This document shows, piece after piece, positions 1-28,777 of a DNA stretch of 64,000 nucleotides. Below the pieces are notes generated by a model. The model ran no database searches. It saw only the letters and a list, made by a program, of their open reading frames with translations, and was not told the origin of the DNA. Source of the stretch: Lota lota (lineage: Eukaryota > Chordata > Actinopteri > Gadiformes > Lotidae). Position 1 is the stretch's first letter. Each line of letters begins with the position of its first letter. Made by a program: the position numbers and the translations under genes. The DNA is taken from the NCBI GenBank assembly GCA_026745465.1, contig JACYXH010000802.1, positions 4,253,758 to 4,317,757 on the forward strand. Direction: 5' to 3'.

Positions 1-182
<182 letters not shown>

Positions 183-1717
183 AAAAGTAGAAACGTCTCC
201 TCAGAAAGCACCTGAACACCCTAGCACCAGTAGAAATGTGTCCTCAAAAAACACCTGAACACAGATGGGAGGAGGGAGGTGCTCCTCTGGCTGCAGGAAG
301 GAAAGTCCTGCTTTAGTTGGCTGCAGCTAGCTCCACTCAGGGCCCGAGAGGAGAAGGAGAAGTAGGAAGAGAAGGAGGAGGAGGAGGAGGAATCAGAGAA
401 GGTGGAGAAGTAGAGAGAGAAGGAAGAAGAATAAGAGGAGGAGGAGAGAGGAGGATGAAGATGATCGGGTGAGGTCTTGGATGTGGGACTGAGCTCTAGT
501 TCGGCCGGAGTCATGGCCGGCCGCTCCACTGGACGGAGGAGAAAATCCTTTCCCTCTGTCACCATGCAGGCTGGTAATCTAATCTAATAGCACATGTCAG
601 ATCCATTTGTGTATGGTTATAGGGTAGCAGTCCCCCACAGGCAACACACGGCCCCAATCGCTGCCACATTCAATTAGAGACACCAGTGCTTCTGCTGCTG
701 GGAGGAGGAGGAGTGGGAGAGGGAGGAGAGAAGCGAGGAGGGGGATGGGGAGAGAGGAGGAGGAAAGGAGAGAATCATCACCTTGTGAGTGCAGAGGATG
801 ATCAACGGTGGATGTACACACAAACACACACACCTTCCCCCTCCTCTTCCCCCATGGCTCAGGATAAATGGTAACCTTTAATGTACTCATGTTATCACTA
901 TTAATCTAACGCTTTCAAATACTTTGATTACTTTTAATGTAAGGATTTGACATAGTTTGATTATTCTTCGTGCGTGTGTGCGTGCGTCTATGTGTCTGTG
1001 CCTGCGTGTGTCAATAAATTTACACACGCAGCTCTAGCCCACTTCTACCCATCCCTGGTCAAACATGAGGCAAGTCCTCCATTGTTTTAATGGAGCCCGA
1101 GGGCCAATAGAACAGAAACTGTGGCAGAGCAGATGGTGGCCTCAGTGTTCAGAAAGAGGTTAAGGGAGGGGTTTAAAAACTCTCCCTGCTCTTCCTGGAA
1201 CACATAAACCCCTAGCCTATGGGTTCACCAGCCCAAAAACACACCCAACAGCTACAGGTGTTTTTAAATTAGCAATTCGTCATTTAGTGTATAAAATGTC
1301 ATCAGAACCCAATATGATTATATAATCCATTTATTTTCAGTTTAGTTATCAACTAAATCGATGAATTGCAACATGTTAAGCATTTAAAAAAAGAATTGGC
1401 ACAGCTTACGGAATACACATTTCAAAATGTAGTTTTTTTTCATTCATTACTTTAAGATTCAGACTGCATCGGTACAGCAGGCATGTTGACTGTGGACCTG
1501 TGTTTTGACCCTTAGTTTTATTGGTTTGACTGCTCAGTCTTCATAGTGTGTATTCATTACCTTCCAGCCCATGTTTAACCTCCCACTTGTGGAACACAGC
1601 AATATTTCTCTTCCTCGTCCCAGCGATCAAATATGATCAAAGACGTGATTGAATGAACCTCTGTGCCTCGAATAATTCTCCAATTTATTTTAGACAAAGC
1701 TCTCTGTGTCTCCAACT

Positions 1718-1720
<3 letters not shown>

Positions 1721-1770
<50 letters not shown>
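1721..1770. repeat. (GT)25 microsatellite
   Basis: Uninterrupted GT run. Confidence 0.98.
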
Positions 1771-1771
<1 letters not shown>

Positions 1772-2192
1772 TGCCTTTATGTGTCTGCCTGTCTGTGTGC
1801 TACATTTCGTCGTGATTTTAGATTTCAAGTTGTGCTTTCATCCTGAGAGACTGGCTTTCAAAAGCAGTAAAAAAAAAGAAGAAGAAAAAACAAAAAAAAA
1901 CAAAGGAGTTGTTATGGAGACGGCGCCCGCATTAGAGTGCTGGACACAAAAGCTAGTTTGGCTAATTTGCACTTGTAAATAGGTGTATAAACCGCACAAC
2001 GCCAGTGCACAGTCACAGTCGTGTGAGGCTTTTTTTTCCTGTTTTTCTTGGAAAGACTACGCTCCGTTATCAATCGTTACGCACTCCTCCTGTGAAGCAA
2101 GGAGGAAAAAATAAAAGGAAATGAAGGACGACATTGGGGAACACAAACACCGGATGTTCTGAAGGAGAGCAGGAAACCATTTCCCTTATCTA

Positions 2193-2300
2193 GTTGGCAT
2201 TTCAGCCTGGCTAGTACCTTAGCGGGTTGTCCATCAAGTTGGTATTTGAGCCCCGCTTGCTAGCACCTTAGCAGGTTGTCCATCAAGTTGGTATTTCAGA
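2193..2300. repeat. ~48-bp imperfect tandem duplication
   Basis: The block gttggcatttcag through cttagcgggttgtccatcaa is followed directly by a second version (gttggtatttgag through cttagcaggttgtccatcaa) and the start of a third. Confidence 0.8.
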
Positions 2301-2941
2301 TAGCTAGCTAGCTAATCTGAAATTATATATTATATCCTATAATGGTATCCTTATCATGGGTCACTTATCTGCCTGAGGGTTCGGGATTAACGCACGCCAT
2401 TGAGTTCTATTTGATCTCAATGTAAGTCAATCTACAATAGAAACAACAAGGCACACTTCAGTATTATTTAACCCATCAAAGGAAACTTCTCCACAGTCCA
2501 GAATCCCTGTACGAACGCCACCAACCGATTACTGATAGATTCCTGGATTCAAATCAGACATTAACAATACATTTCTTTCTAGTTTAACTATATCATACTA
2601 TTAAAAAGGTAAAAACAAACAAATCCATCAAGCACAGAACTGGGTACTTGTCAGGGCTCTTCCTGATTGGGTAAAGCAGTATGTAAGTGATGTCACTGCT
2701 AGTGCCTTGCTTTTGGCAGGGGAAAAAAACGGCATACAAATCCAACAATACGGCCAAGAAGACCACATAACTTTGTGGTTACATTACTTTCCAAAATGTA
2801 TCAATGTCTCCATCTAGTTAGTATAACAGAAAACATTGAGATCAGATTTTTCCCAAGGAACTTGCATCTTTGACATAAAAACCAGCCTTTGCTTTTGTAC
2901 AGAACATGTCTTCTAGACCAGCCTTTGGACTCAAGCTTTGC

Positions 2942-2946
<5 letters not shown>

Positions 2947-2986
<40 letters not shown>
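2947..2986. repeat. Poly(G)40
   Basis: Forty consecutive G, an extreme homopolymer that could fold as a G-quadruplex. The exact length is likely unreliable in any assembly. Confidence 0.95.
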
Positions 2987-2987
<1 letters not shown>

Positions 2988-3368
2988 ACTAATTGAGTTG
3001 TATTTTATTTGGCTCTGGTTTTACCATTGCCCCTGCACAGTAAGTCTTTGATAATCAACTGTATTTTCTATTTTATTTTCGAAAAACACAAACAGTACAG
3101 ACGTCTGTGTCATTAATGCTCACGTCAGAGATAATCGCTTTACATGAAATTTATATGTTGGAAACTGACAGAACACAGGCCTGCTGTCAGATCATGGCTG
3201 ATAACATTTATTAAAGCTGGCCAATATCCACCAAACCAATAAATGTTTTCCCTAAACACTTAATATTGAGCTGTTTTTACCCATTTAGAAACGTATTAGA
3301 TATCGAAACAGATATAAGCAGATATTTGAGGAACATCTAGCAATTAAATGATGGTGAACAGCCAGCGT

Positions 3369-3505
3369 CAGCGCGCGCACACGCATGCGCGCACGCACAC
3401 ACACATGCATGCGCGCACGCACACACACATGCATGCGCGCACGCACACACACATGCATGCGCGCACACGCACACATGCATGCGCGCACACGCACACACAC
3501 ACACA
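3369..3505. repeat. GC/CA-rich minisatellite with alternating purine-pyrimidine
   Basis: About five copies of a 26-27-bp unit built from gcgcgcacgcacacacacatgcat. Nearly the whole block alternates purine and pyrimidine, the pattern that favours Z-DNA. A C20 run follows at 3555-3574. Confidence 0.9.
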
Positions 3506-6279
3506 CCTGCGTCCCTACGCGACCGTGCTAAGTGTCTGTTTACTATATGCGTAGCCCCCCCCCCCCCCCCCCCCGTGATGGTTAGCTCGTCCGCCGTGGA
3601 GGAGATGAGCATCGACTGGCGACAAAATGGTTAGCATAATGAGCGTTAGCAGCATAGCATCAGACCAGACACATAACCTGCCCAGGCGGTGCTGGCATCA
3701 TGAACGCATTGGCTTGACAATCCTGTGGAATTGATTGTTGTTCCATCCACTCTGTGCTAGTTCTGTGGCCAGGCATCCCTGGTGGCTATTAGAGGCTAAT
3801 TTAGTCCAATAAACAGAAACGGTGAAACGTTGGCGGTGATGGCCTCCTTCAGACATTATTGGATAACGTTTCAGACGATCCCATTGGCCGCAGCCCCCTA
3901 GTGGGACCGGGCTAACGGAGAAGACAAACTGGACTCTCAGAACCAGTAAAATACAGCTATTTAGCATATTTTAAATCCTACATTTATGCAGGATTCTACA
4001 CCCTTTGGATTTATAATGCGTCTCCTCATGCACTTTGAGAATAACTTTAGTGATATCATGTGATTAAGGGGTGTACAAATCAAATGGACTTGACTTGAAT
4101 AAAGTGTTAAGAACGTCTTATTTAGGTGAAGTAATAAAATATGTAATCAATAATAATAATTATATTAGGAAAATTAATGAACCATTAATTACATTAGTTA
4201 ATGCAGTAATAAGCATTAACTAACAATTAACTAATCATTAATTAGCAGTTAACTAATGTGTTCATGATAATTAAGGTATTAATTAAAAAACTAACCGACT
4301 AACCCTAACCGTAACCCTAGCCCCTATGCCAATGGCCTATAATAGAACGAATTACTGTATTAACTAATGTTTTTTAATGGCTAATTAATGCACCCTCACT
4401 GTAACATTAACTATTGTTTCTGGGCTGAAATGTTTGCTGCTGTGATAGAATTAAGGATTATAGATAATGAACAGGATCAGAGATAATTAATCGTTTCCCG
4501 GAGGACCACAATGGAAGATTGGTCTGATTTCTAACCCCGTAATGAAATCTCACAAACTCAAAGCAACACCACTGCAGAACTCACCAGCCTGAACCTTGTC
4601 TAGACAGGGCAGAAACCCATACCATGAATGTTTCTAGCTTAATATCAATAAGGATAAGATAAGGGTTAGGACACCTTCCTCAAGGATGGCTACAGGTTAT
4701 GCTTGGACTGTAGACTGAGGACAGATAATACTGGGTATCGGGGATTGGGCCTGCTTTGACTGCCGTTGCCGGAGTTTAACCATAGGTGGGTCTGTACCAA
4801 GGTCAGAGCTTCAGTGTCTGGTTGTTCTTCAACTGGTAGAAGCCTCTGCTCTCTTCCAACAGAACTATTGGGGCGACACCAGATCAGATCTGAATGTATT
4901 GGAACAGCAACAGAAGAATCAGCCATGGACCTCTGCCAAAACCTAGGGAAATCCCAGAGAAGCCATCAGTTAATCTAAACATCCCCATGAGTATCTCACC
5001 AAGTTCGTCTTCCATATGGCTCAGCCCTAGCACCTAACCTGAATTTGCCTCATAAGATTCATTAAGTCTTATCTTACCAGGGCGGACAATTAACAACTAA
5101 ACATTGCTCATTAACCTAATGGCTTTCTTTTTCGTTAATGGCATTGTAGATTTAGTCTGTAAAATGTCATTAATGAGAAATACTCGTCACACATTACCAG
5201 AACACAATACCCAGCTCTCATATTTTCTTGCTATGTCTGATGTAAGCCAAGAAAAACTAAGGAGGAAAGTAAAAAAATATCTACATTTTTGAAGCTATAA
5301 CAAGATGATAAAACTTATAGGATGATCACAATTATGAATAATAACAAATAAACTTGATGTAGTTTAAAGCTCTGTGTGCAGGCCTGCACATGCACACATG
5401 TAGAACAACGTATGTAGATGCACGATGAAGTCCACTCATAAACAGTTGAAAGATCAGGTCTCCTGGGTGCCAAGATGTTTGTGTACCTTCATCTCAAAGT
5501 TGTGACCTTCCAACCACAGGGGGTCTTCTAGAGGGCCTGTAGGAAGCTCCAATGTTTGGTTTCCACGGCTGGGACCCCGGAAAGGTCCTGACACCACAGA
5601 CCACATACCAAGACGGCGAGGAACGTTCCTCTGTAACACTACTGTTCTGTTTACCAACCGTTTTTAGTCTCATGCACCCCTATAACCCCCTCACCCCTAT
5701 CAGCACGACTCAAGTACCCCTTCATCCACACCAAACCACAAATGTTTTCCATTGAACTAGCACAAATATTAACATTATAGTGGCCTAAGAACAAATATTA
5801 CACTATTATCATTAAGCATCATTGCTAATATTTTAGTGACCTAGGAACTAATATTATACTATTTTCATTTAGCATCATTATTAATATTGTAGTGACATAG
5901 AGGCTTTTAAAATTGAAGAAGCTAATGTGTATTTCAATTCTGGTCTTAACCTTATGATCAGCAACCATCAGTTTGTTTTTGTATTTCAACAAATAAATAT
6001 TTTATGTTGCAATTTGTAAATATGATTTTAAAGTCTACTTATGATGCGTTTAACTTGTTAAGTAGCCCTATCATTGCTATGTATACTACATGCGGAAAAG
6101 GCAACATTACAGATTTCACTATTAGAAAGTTTTTGCTATATTTCGATTTTCATAAACATGTATATTCCATCTGAAACATTGTTCAGCCAGACTGAGATAT
6201 TTACATGGGTTGACATGAACTGAACTGTTCATCTCTTCCCACAAACATGTACACATGGGTAAAAACACACACAAACACA

Positions 6280-6316
<37 letters not shown>

Positions 6317-6991
6317 CCGCTCTGACAAGCTGTCAGAAGACATCAACGCTCTGGTTAATGATGGAATCAGTGGTGCAGTTGTGCAAACAACACACACACA
6401 AATAAACCAGCTCAAAAGGGAAACATAATGCACACACACACAACCACCTGAAATGGAGCACACACGCACACATACAAAATATACAGTGACGTACTCTAAG
6501 CAAACAGCAAACAAGCCTATAGGAATAAAGGGAATCATTCTGCATTGAAAACCATTCACAGAAAAGATAAGGCCTGAAGACCATACTAGACTGCGTGTGT
6601 GTGCGCGCGTGTGTGTGCGTGTGTGTCTCCACGGCGATACAATAACTTAATCCAGACACCATGCTCATGAAAGACAACTAAGCAAGCCCCCACTCACACA
6701 CTGATCCATGCTGCTCCATTCATCCCATAATACCATAGATGTTCTCACTATCCCTGATCCTCACTAGAGTGGTCGATATGGTAATGAAGCTGGTGGATAT
6801 ACTTATTGATATGTCGTACCGTGATTTAAACGTCATACCGTGATCATTTTTAAACGAAATCTTCGCAACACTCTCTAGAGGGAAAAACCCAATATATATT
6901 TATATTTGAATAATGTGTATATTGATGTATTCATTTGGAGTGGATACCATGAGGATTATAGATGGGGATATTGAGTCATTGGACGACACAC

Positions 6992-7119
<128 letters not shown>

Positions 7120-9282
7120 TTATCAGCCTCCGTCCAATAAGGTCGGCGGACGCACTATCAGTCGGCCATCAGTAATAACACCAAGCAAATACAAGACAAC
7201 ACACACACTCGATAGCTTTGTACACACATTAACAACAAACACACACACACCATCAGCCTATGTCGTCCATTCAAAGCCAATATTATCATTATCAACTGTG
7301 TGTGCGTTCATGCTGGTGCGTGTGTGTATGTGTGTGTGGGAGTGAGTGAGCCTGTTGGCCAGCTGCAAGTCTTTTTGATTCAAAAACCAAACATACAAAG
7401 AAAACCTCAAAACATTTTACGTGCACACACACCCAGACACACACGCGCGCACACACACCTCTCTGCTGATCAACCTTTTTTGGGTGGAGGAAGGAGAGTA
7501 GGAGGAGGAGGAGGAGGAACACTTAAGAAGAGACAGAGGAGTCCAAGAGAGAGAAGTGGATGGGGGAGGGGGGAGGAGGAGTGACCTTTTCAGGCTGGTG
7601 TAGTATCTGTAATCCTGGCTCTAGGGGGAACAGTGGACTGGAGAGGTCTGGTAAACCACCCCCAAATGCCAGCCTGCATCTGCATCTATTGCACCAATAA
7701 CACACACCTTTGAAGTGGTTAGAGAGGGGAGAGGGTGGGAGGAGGGGAGAGGGGAGGAGGGCGTCCTTCAGAAATGGCAGCCATGTTGGTCGCCAAGCAG
7801 CAGCGACAGTTGAAGCTCAAAGTGAGGGTTTCAGAGCGGAGCTGTAACCTCCATTGCTGTCAATATACAGAGAGGACTGTGGGAGATTCTATAGTCACGC
7901 AAAAGTTCAGCATTTCAAAATGTATCTTCACTGTGAGCGCCAGCAAAAGCTTTGAATTATTCACTGTACTATGTTAGTAATTCAATGTGTTATATTGAAT
8001 GTATCAGACCATTGCAACATTCACTTAGCATTTTGTATGAAACTCAAAAACAAATGCACAAATATCTTCACAAACATTCTGATCTTACACAGTGCCTCCA
8101 AAACGCATTTCATTGAGGTGAAATCAAAAGTAGTGTTACATTTTACGCCACATGTGAGAGAGGGTAGTACTACAGTTAATCTTTAGCTCAGCAAACAAGC
8201 CAGAATCAAAATAAACAGCATAACTGCCCCCTGATGGCAGAACAGCAGACCGCACACCAAAACGAAACCGCAACAATTCCTTCCTCCTTGGTTCAAATTT
8301 CACAATCTACTTTGTGGACAGTACAAATGTCATTCACAAGAGTGCCACAGGCAAAATATTAAAATATACACCCCCTTCTTCTAGAGACACAATCAGTCGT
8401 GACATTTCACTTTAGCATGGTTGTTAGTCACTTCCTAGCCAAGCCAAAGTTGTAATTTTAATATCTCTAAATTGCTGCAATTAGACTGTAGGGTTTACTG
8501 GGTTTCCTTTGCGGTTTAAAATGGCAATGCCACATGGAGGGAATCCAATTTGCTAGGGTAAGTGGGGAGTTGGGGGTCGGGAATAATTATTATTTTTGAT
8601 TTGTTTCCACTAATCGACAGAGCTGACATTTACGTTCAGACACTACTGCATCCGTCACAGGTGTCATCGCGTATCACTCGCTATCATATCAAACTGCTGA
8701 TTAAAGACAACATCACATGAAAATTAGCTTGTTCACCTTTTCAACTCCTCCTCAACTAATATATGTTGTATCAACGTATGGCTTCCAGATCTATTAATAA
8801 TGCTCTGGTGAATACAAGCACAATCAAATGTTGAATTTCACACAACATAAGAAAGAAACCTGTCATATTCTCTTTTCTCTAAAGGGCACCACCAGGTATG
8901 AGGTTCATCAGCCATTACTTTATAAATCCACCCATTTGTGACATCACAAGTGGGAGTGGTCCACCAAGATGCCTGATGCAAACCTACCAGTTGGTAGAGA
9001 CCACTGGGTAGGGTGGTATATTCAGACTTATCTAGCTATCCTACATCTCGGTGCACACTCCCATGTCAGATGTCACTAATGTACAGATTGTTTGATTGCC
9101 TGTAATGGCTGATGAACATCAGAACACCTAGTGGAAAAATAACATGGGGGGCCTTTTAACACATGAAGCTACAGTGAACCAAGACTCAACAGCACCATCG
9201 ATTGAGTTTTGGACAGGGAGTGTCTGGGGACATTTTACACAATTATCTGGGACAGGTAGAACAAGGTGGAGGAGACACTCAC

Positions 9283-23851
<14,569 letters not shown>

Positions 23852-25119
23852 CTTCAATGTCCCTGCGCTACAAGGTGTCCATGGCAAGGAGACTGCGCGG
23901 TGTTTTAAACAAAGCAAGTTCCACCTGGTCGCTCACAAAGCTGCCATATCATCTGATGCTTTCCTGCTGTTCAGGCTCGTGCGCTGATTGGACGAACGTG
24001 CCTGCTGCGTGCACTCTGCGTCATGACGCAGAGCTGCGCTTGGGAAGGGCTTCTTCGCTTTAATTGAACCGGCAATTATTTATTCCATCATATAAAAAAT
24101 ACATGTATATAAAAATAAAATGTGTATTTATTTGATTGTATTTTCTACAGTGTCACGTCAAAAAATACCAAAAAGGCATAATTACCAATGGCTGTACTTG
24201 CTTTTCTTTGTTTCACGCCATAAAATAATTGATGATTCTAGTTCAGATTCCCAAGACTTACATTATGCCTGGGGGAAATTGTTAAGCTATGAGTTTAATA
24301 CTTTATTCTACTTTGCTAAGCCACCTCTGTCAAGTTTACCTCTTTAAGAAATCCAGGGGGTAAAAAAATATACACGTCCTTTTAACATTTTTTCACATCC
24401 TTTACATTTTAGAAAGTGCACTTTGGACAAACTGACAAAACTTCTCGGGGTCTATTAATTCATAAAACATGGTGTAAATGAATATTTACCTTTGAATGTG
24501 TTGCGTTCATAAATTATTAAACTACACGTACCCTTAGTTTTCCATGGTTTCGACCACACGGTTCCACTTCTATAAAAGAAGTTCGCGTATGTGTTATGAG
24601 TTGAAGAACGAGTTCAAACCCAATTGGGACCGCTAGAGGGCTCTCCCATCGCTGCTTTCTCAAAATGTCCTCAGCGTTCCGTGGACGTGGGCACCACGGA
24701 ACGGTCCGTGGAGGTTGGGGTGCGTAAGTGACTCGCTTATAGTGGGAGTGATACACTGGGGTGTGAGGCGGGTGGTGGTTGGGTTTGGTTACGTCACAGT
24801 TAACTGGAAATGTCTGAGACCATGCACCAAAGCCCAAACAAGTTGAAATTGAATTTGAATAGTGTAGGTCCACTGACGTATATTCGTATGTATAGGCCTA
24901 TTTTATTTAAATGTATGTGTACATATGCATGCTTTTCTATATTTACTATGTTTAAAGTCTTACTGATATTTTTGTGTTTATACTTTTAATGTAATATTTT
25001 ATTGTATATTCTCTTTAATTATTAATGTTATAATAATTTTTATTATTATTATCATCATCATCATCACTACTTTTATTATAGTTAGTCATAGTAGTAGTAG
25101 TATTAATAGTAGTAGGATT

Positions 25120-25171
<52 letters not shown>

Positions 25172-25234
25172 CGTTGATGATGATTATTATTATTAGTAGT
25201 TGTTGTAGTAGTAGCAGTAGTAGTAGAAGTATAC

Positions 25235-25284
<50 letters not shown>

Positions 25285-25671
25285 GATAACTGAGCTGAGC
25301 AATCGGGACAGACGTCAACAAAGTGATGTGAACATGAGCTGGAATCCCCCCTCCCGTGAGCACCTAGAGCAACAGCAGCAGGTCTCCAGTCTCAGTCTGC
25401 TGCTGCCAGAGTATGCCTGTACCACGCACAGTGTGCGCTATGCACTTCGTCTACCATCTTCCGGCCGTTAGGATCTTTTTCCCCACTTTCACTAACTGTT
25501 ATATATAGTTTATTATAGGATATGCTATAGTTGTGATACGGTTGATCACTTGTCTTGGCGAATACATATGCCGGAAACCAACGCAGCGCGCAAAGTGGCA
25601 TAGTTAACAAAGTGTTTTTAACTAGTCGTTTATAGGCTACACACTTTTCATTGTCTACATGTGCACATAAA
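23852..25671. promoter_or_regulatory. Intergenic region between divergent pdzd8 and edaradd
   Basis: The two start codons face away from each other across 1.8 kb, so both 5' UTRs and promoters must lie here or, for edaradd, partly in an upstream exon not detected. The pdzd8-proximal 200 bp is the most GC-rich part. Two trinucleotide arrays, (GAT)n at about 25121-25169 and (ATT)n at about 25238-25283, sit near the edaradd side. No TATA box was assigned. Confidence 0.5.
25025..25283. repeat. Compound trinucleotide repeat
   Basis: Runs of (ATT/ATC), (TAG), (GAT)16 and (ATT)15 in succession about 400 bp upstream of the first edaradd coding exon. Confidence 0.95.
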
Positions 25672-28600
25672 ATGACCAGTTTGAGGACGTATAAGGAGCC
25701 ATTCGGTGAGTAAAACATCTGTTTGGTTTGTGGCTCATACCAACATACCTGTTTTCGCACTATCGTTTGAATAATATTCGAATATTTTGGTATACTGTAT
25801 TTGGTCTGGTAAAGGTGCTTTGAAGTGGGGGGCAAACTGGAATGATCCAACACAGGCTTTGTAAGCTTAATTCATTTCTTTACTAACTGGAATAATATCA
25901 ACAATCTGCGCTGAATGGTCCCATGTTGTCCGAGAGGCTGAAGTCGTTCGTAAAAGTCTGAAACCTCCTCCCTTCATTGGTGTTTCTCACCATGTGGCTA
26001 CCAGAAGACACCGTCTCCATCTTCCAACTAACAGTCTTCTTTCAGCTTTACCTGAATTATGTTTGTTTCACAGTTCAGGTGTACCCGTTGTACATAAGAT
26101 CTGCTTATTTGTTCTTGAAGTACAGTAGTGTGTTTGTGTGTTTGCGTTTGCCTGCGTGTGTGTGTGATGTACTATGTGTGTGTATTCTATGTACTGTGTG
26201 TGTTTGTGTTGTGTACTGTGTGTATGTGTTATGTAGTGGCTGTGTTTGTGTGTGTCTGTGTGTTATGTACTGTTTGTGTGCGTGCAATGTACAGTGTGTG
26301 AGAGAGTGTGTGTTAAGGTGTGTGTGTGTGTGTTTATTTTATGTACTGTGTGTATGTGTGTGTGTGTGTGCGCAAGTGTGTGCTTGTGTGTATGTGTGTG
26401 TCAAAAAGTCAAAAACCCTCAACAACTGGGCAGAACACAAGTTCAAATTAAACAAGCACCCGTCACATTTCCAATCCATCACGATAGCATCATCCAACAC
26501 TACAATCATTGGGGACGACACAGACCCCCCCCCCCCCCCCCCCCCCCCAGTGGTGTACACCTTCAGTCTAGACATCGCTGTGGGCCCTGCGTTCCTAGAC
26601 ACCCCCACAAGCTGTTCACAGCGTTAAGCCACAGAGTGTGGAGAGAGAAGCACGTGACCAAACACATGCCCCACCTGCGTGTACAGGTGGCTGGCCTGGC
26701 ACGAGGCATGGGTGGTCAAACAGGGAGGAGGCGCTGCTTTCACCTGGGTGGAGGAGTGACTGCCCTGAGCGACGCAGTGTGATGTGGTTTCTTTTTGGTC
26801 TCCCCCCTCTTCGCCTGATCCGCGGCGTGCCGCGACACGCCGGCTACATTCTCCGTTAGAGAGAGAGAGACAATGCTCGGATAATGATGTGGAGGGATGA
26901 CTTCACGCTTAATGATGTTGAGACAGACTCGGGGGTTGTGTGGTGGAGGCGCTGTACGTTTGAGCGCACGCATGCACGCACACACGCACACACACAAACA
27001 CACATACACACATACACACACACACCAGCCACAAAGAGTAGAGCCACCTGCATGCATGGATGGCAAGTGAGCTACACAAACACTGACACTTTCTCACTCA
27101 CTGACACTCTCTCTACCCCTCCCTACTTCCTCTCTACCTCCCTCTTTACATATCTCTCTCTCTTTCCCTCTTTCCGTCTCTCTATCACTCTCTCTATCTC
27201 TGTGTTTATATGTATATATATGTAGTGTAATGGAGGCAGTGTCCAGCCCCCTACAGAAAGCCTGTTCCGGTTATACAGTTAATCATCCTCACCACCGGTG
27301 ACTCACCAATAACTAGGCCACTTAGTTATTCTACTTAAATAGGTCAGTTGTTTTCAGTAACCCTTGAAATAATATCGTCTACTGATTTCCTTCTCTCACC
27401 TCAGTAAACAATCATTTCTGTAAAACACTAGACTTATGGTCAGGCCTCCAGTGTGGAGGATTGCCTTAGTTTTGGAAACTTTCCGTAACACCTTTTCAGT
27501 TCTGACGGTATAGGGCCGTTGATTACTCTCGAGTGTTTCCTCGCTGCTTGCGTCACTGGAAAGTATGAGTACTGGGTCGCGCGTCGGCCCTTTGAGTAGG
27601 AAACCGCCCCCCAACAACACTCCACGTCACGGGCAGCAGCTGAAGCCACTGTTGTTGAGCTGAGTTCATCACTAGGCCAGGGTAGCCCGTTAGCTCTTCT
27701 TCTCTCTTGACCTTGTCAAACCAGGAGCTGCGCTTAGAGTGCTACCCTAACCAACAACAACTCCACCACATCATTAGTGTCTTCTAACCCCGGGGAACCT
27801 TCCCTGGGGGGGTAAGAAAGCCGGTCGGATGGGCCCAGAGCGTGAAACCCAAGAAAGGTCAGGACGGGTCTTAGCCTGGTCCCAGGAACAATGGCTCCAC
27901 AGTGACGTAGGCTTACCGGGCGTTGCGTAGCCTCGTCCAGGGTACATTTCTACGGCTGAAAAGGTGCCTTTGTGTTTTGCGCGTGCTTGTCCCGCGCTCT
28001 TGCAACTCATCCGTGAATACTCTTCCTTCCACGCGACGCACCTTTTCTGCTCCCGGCTACGTGAAACAAGGATTCTCTCAGCCAGAACGCAAGGCCCTTG
28101 CCCACCGGATCTCACTCACTAACCCCAGAACCTTCTCAAACATGTCTTACCTACTCTTGTGACATGACAACTTGTTTGTTATACCTTTTAATCGTGCGTC
28201 TGTGGTTCTCCAAGTTTGGATACAGACCTTTATATCAGTGTTTTGGGAAGTGATCATATAGCATGGCCATATGATCTTATCTTACACCTGAAGGATGTAT
28301 TGCTTATTTTTTGTCATAACAGGCCGAACGACTTCTGAACCAGTGGAGGATACAGACACCAGCAGCTTCATGGCAGGAATTGTAAGAAGCCTTATTTAAC
28401 ATATCTCAGACGCAGTAGATATGAATCATTGGGGATTTAGAAGTTTTCTATTGCCATTTACAATACAAAAATAATTTCTGGCTCACTCATTCCAAAATAT
28501 ATAGTACTTAAAAACTTCCAAATGTCATGACATAATTAATCTTGAAACATGAAAAGATTAATAGGATAATGAGTATCGACATAGAGATAAATAAATAGAT

Positions 28601-28707
28601 GGAGACAGAGAGAGAGAGACACACACATACACAAATAGACAGAAAGACAGACAGACAGATCCATCAATCAATACAGACAGACAGAAAGATAGATAGGCCG
28701 ATAGATT

Positions 28708-28777
<70 letters not shown>

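Noticed and set aside
4290..4325. Telomere-like ctaaccctaaccgtaaccctag
   Set aside because: Only two or three imperfect CCCTAA-like units; too short to be an interstitial telomere.
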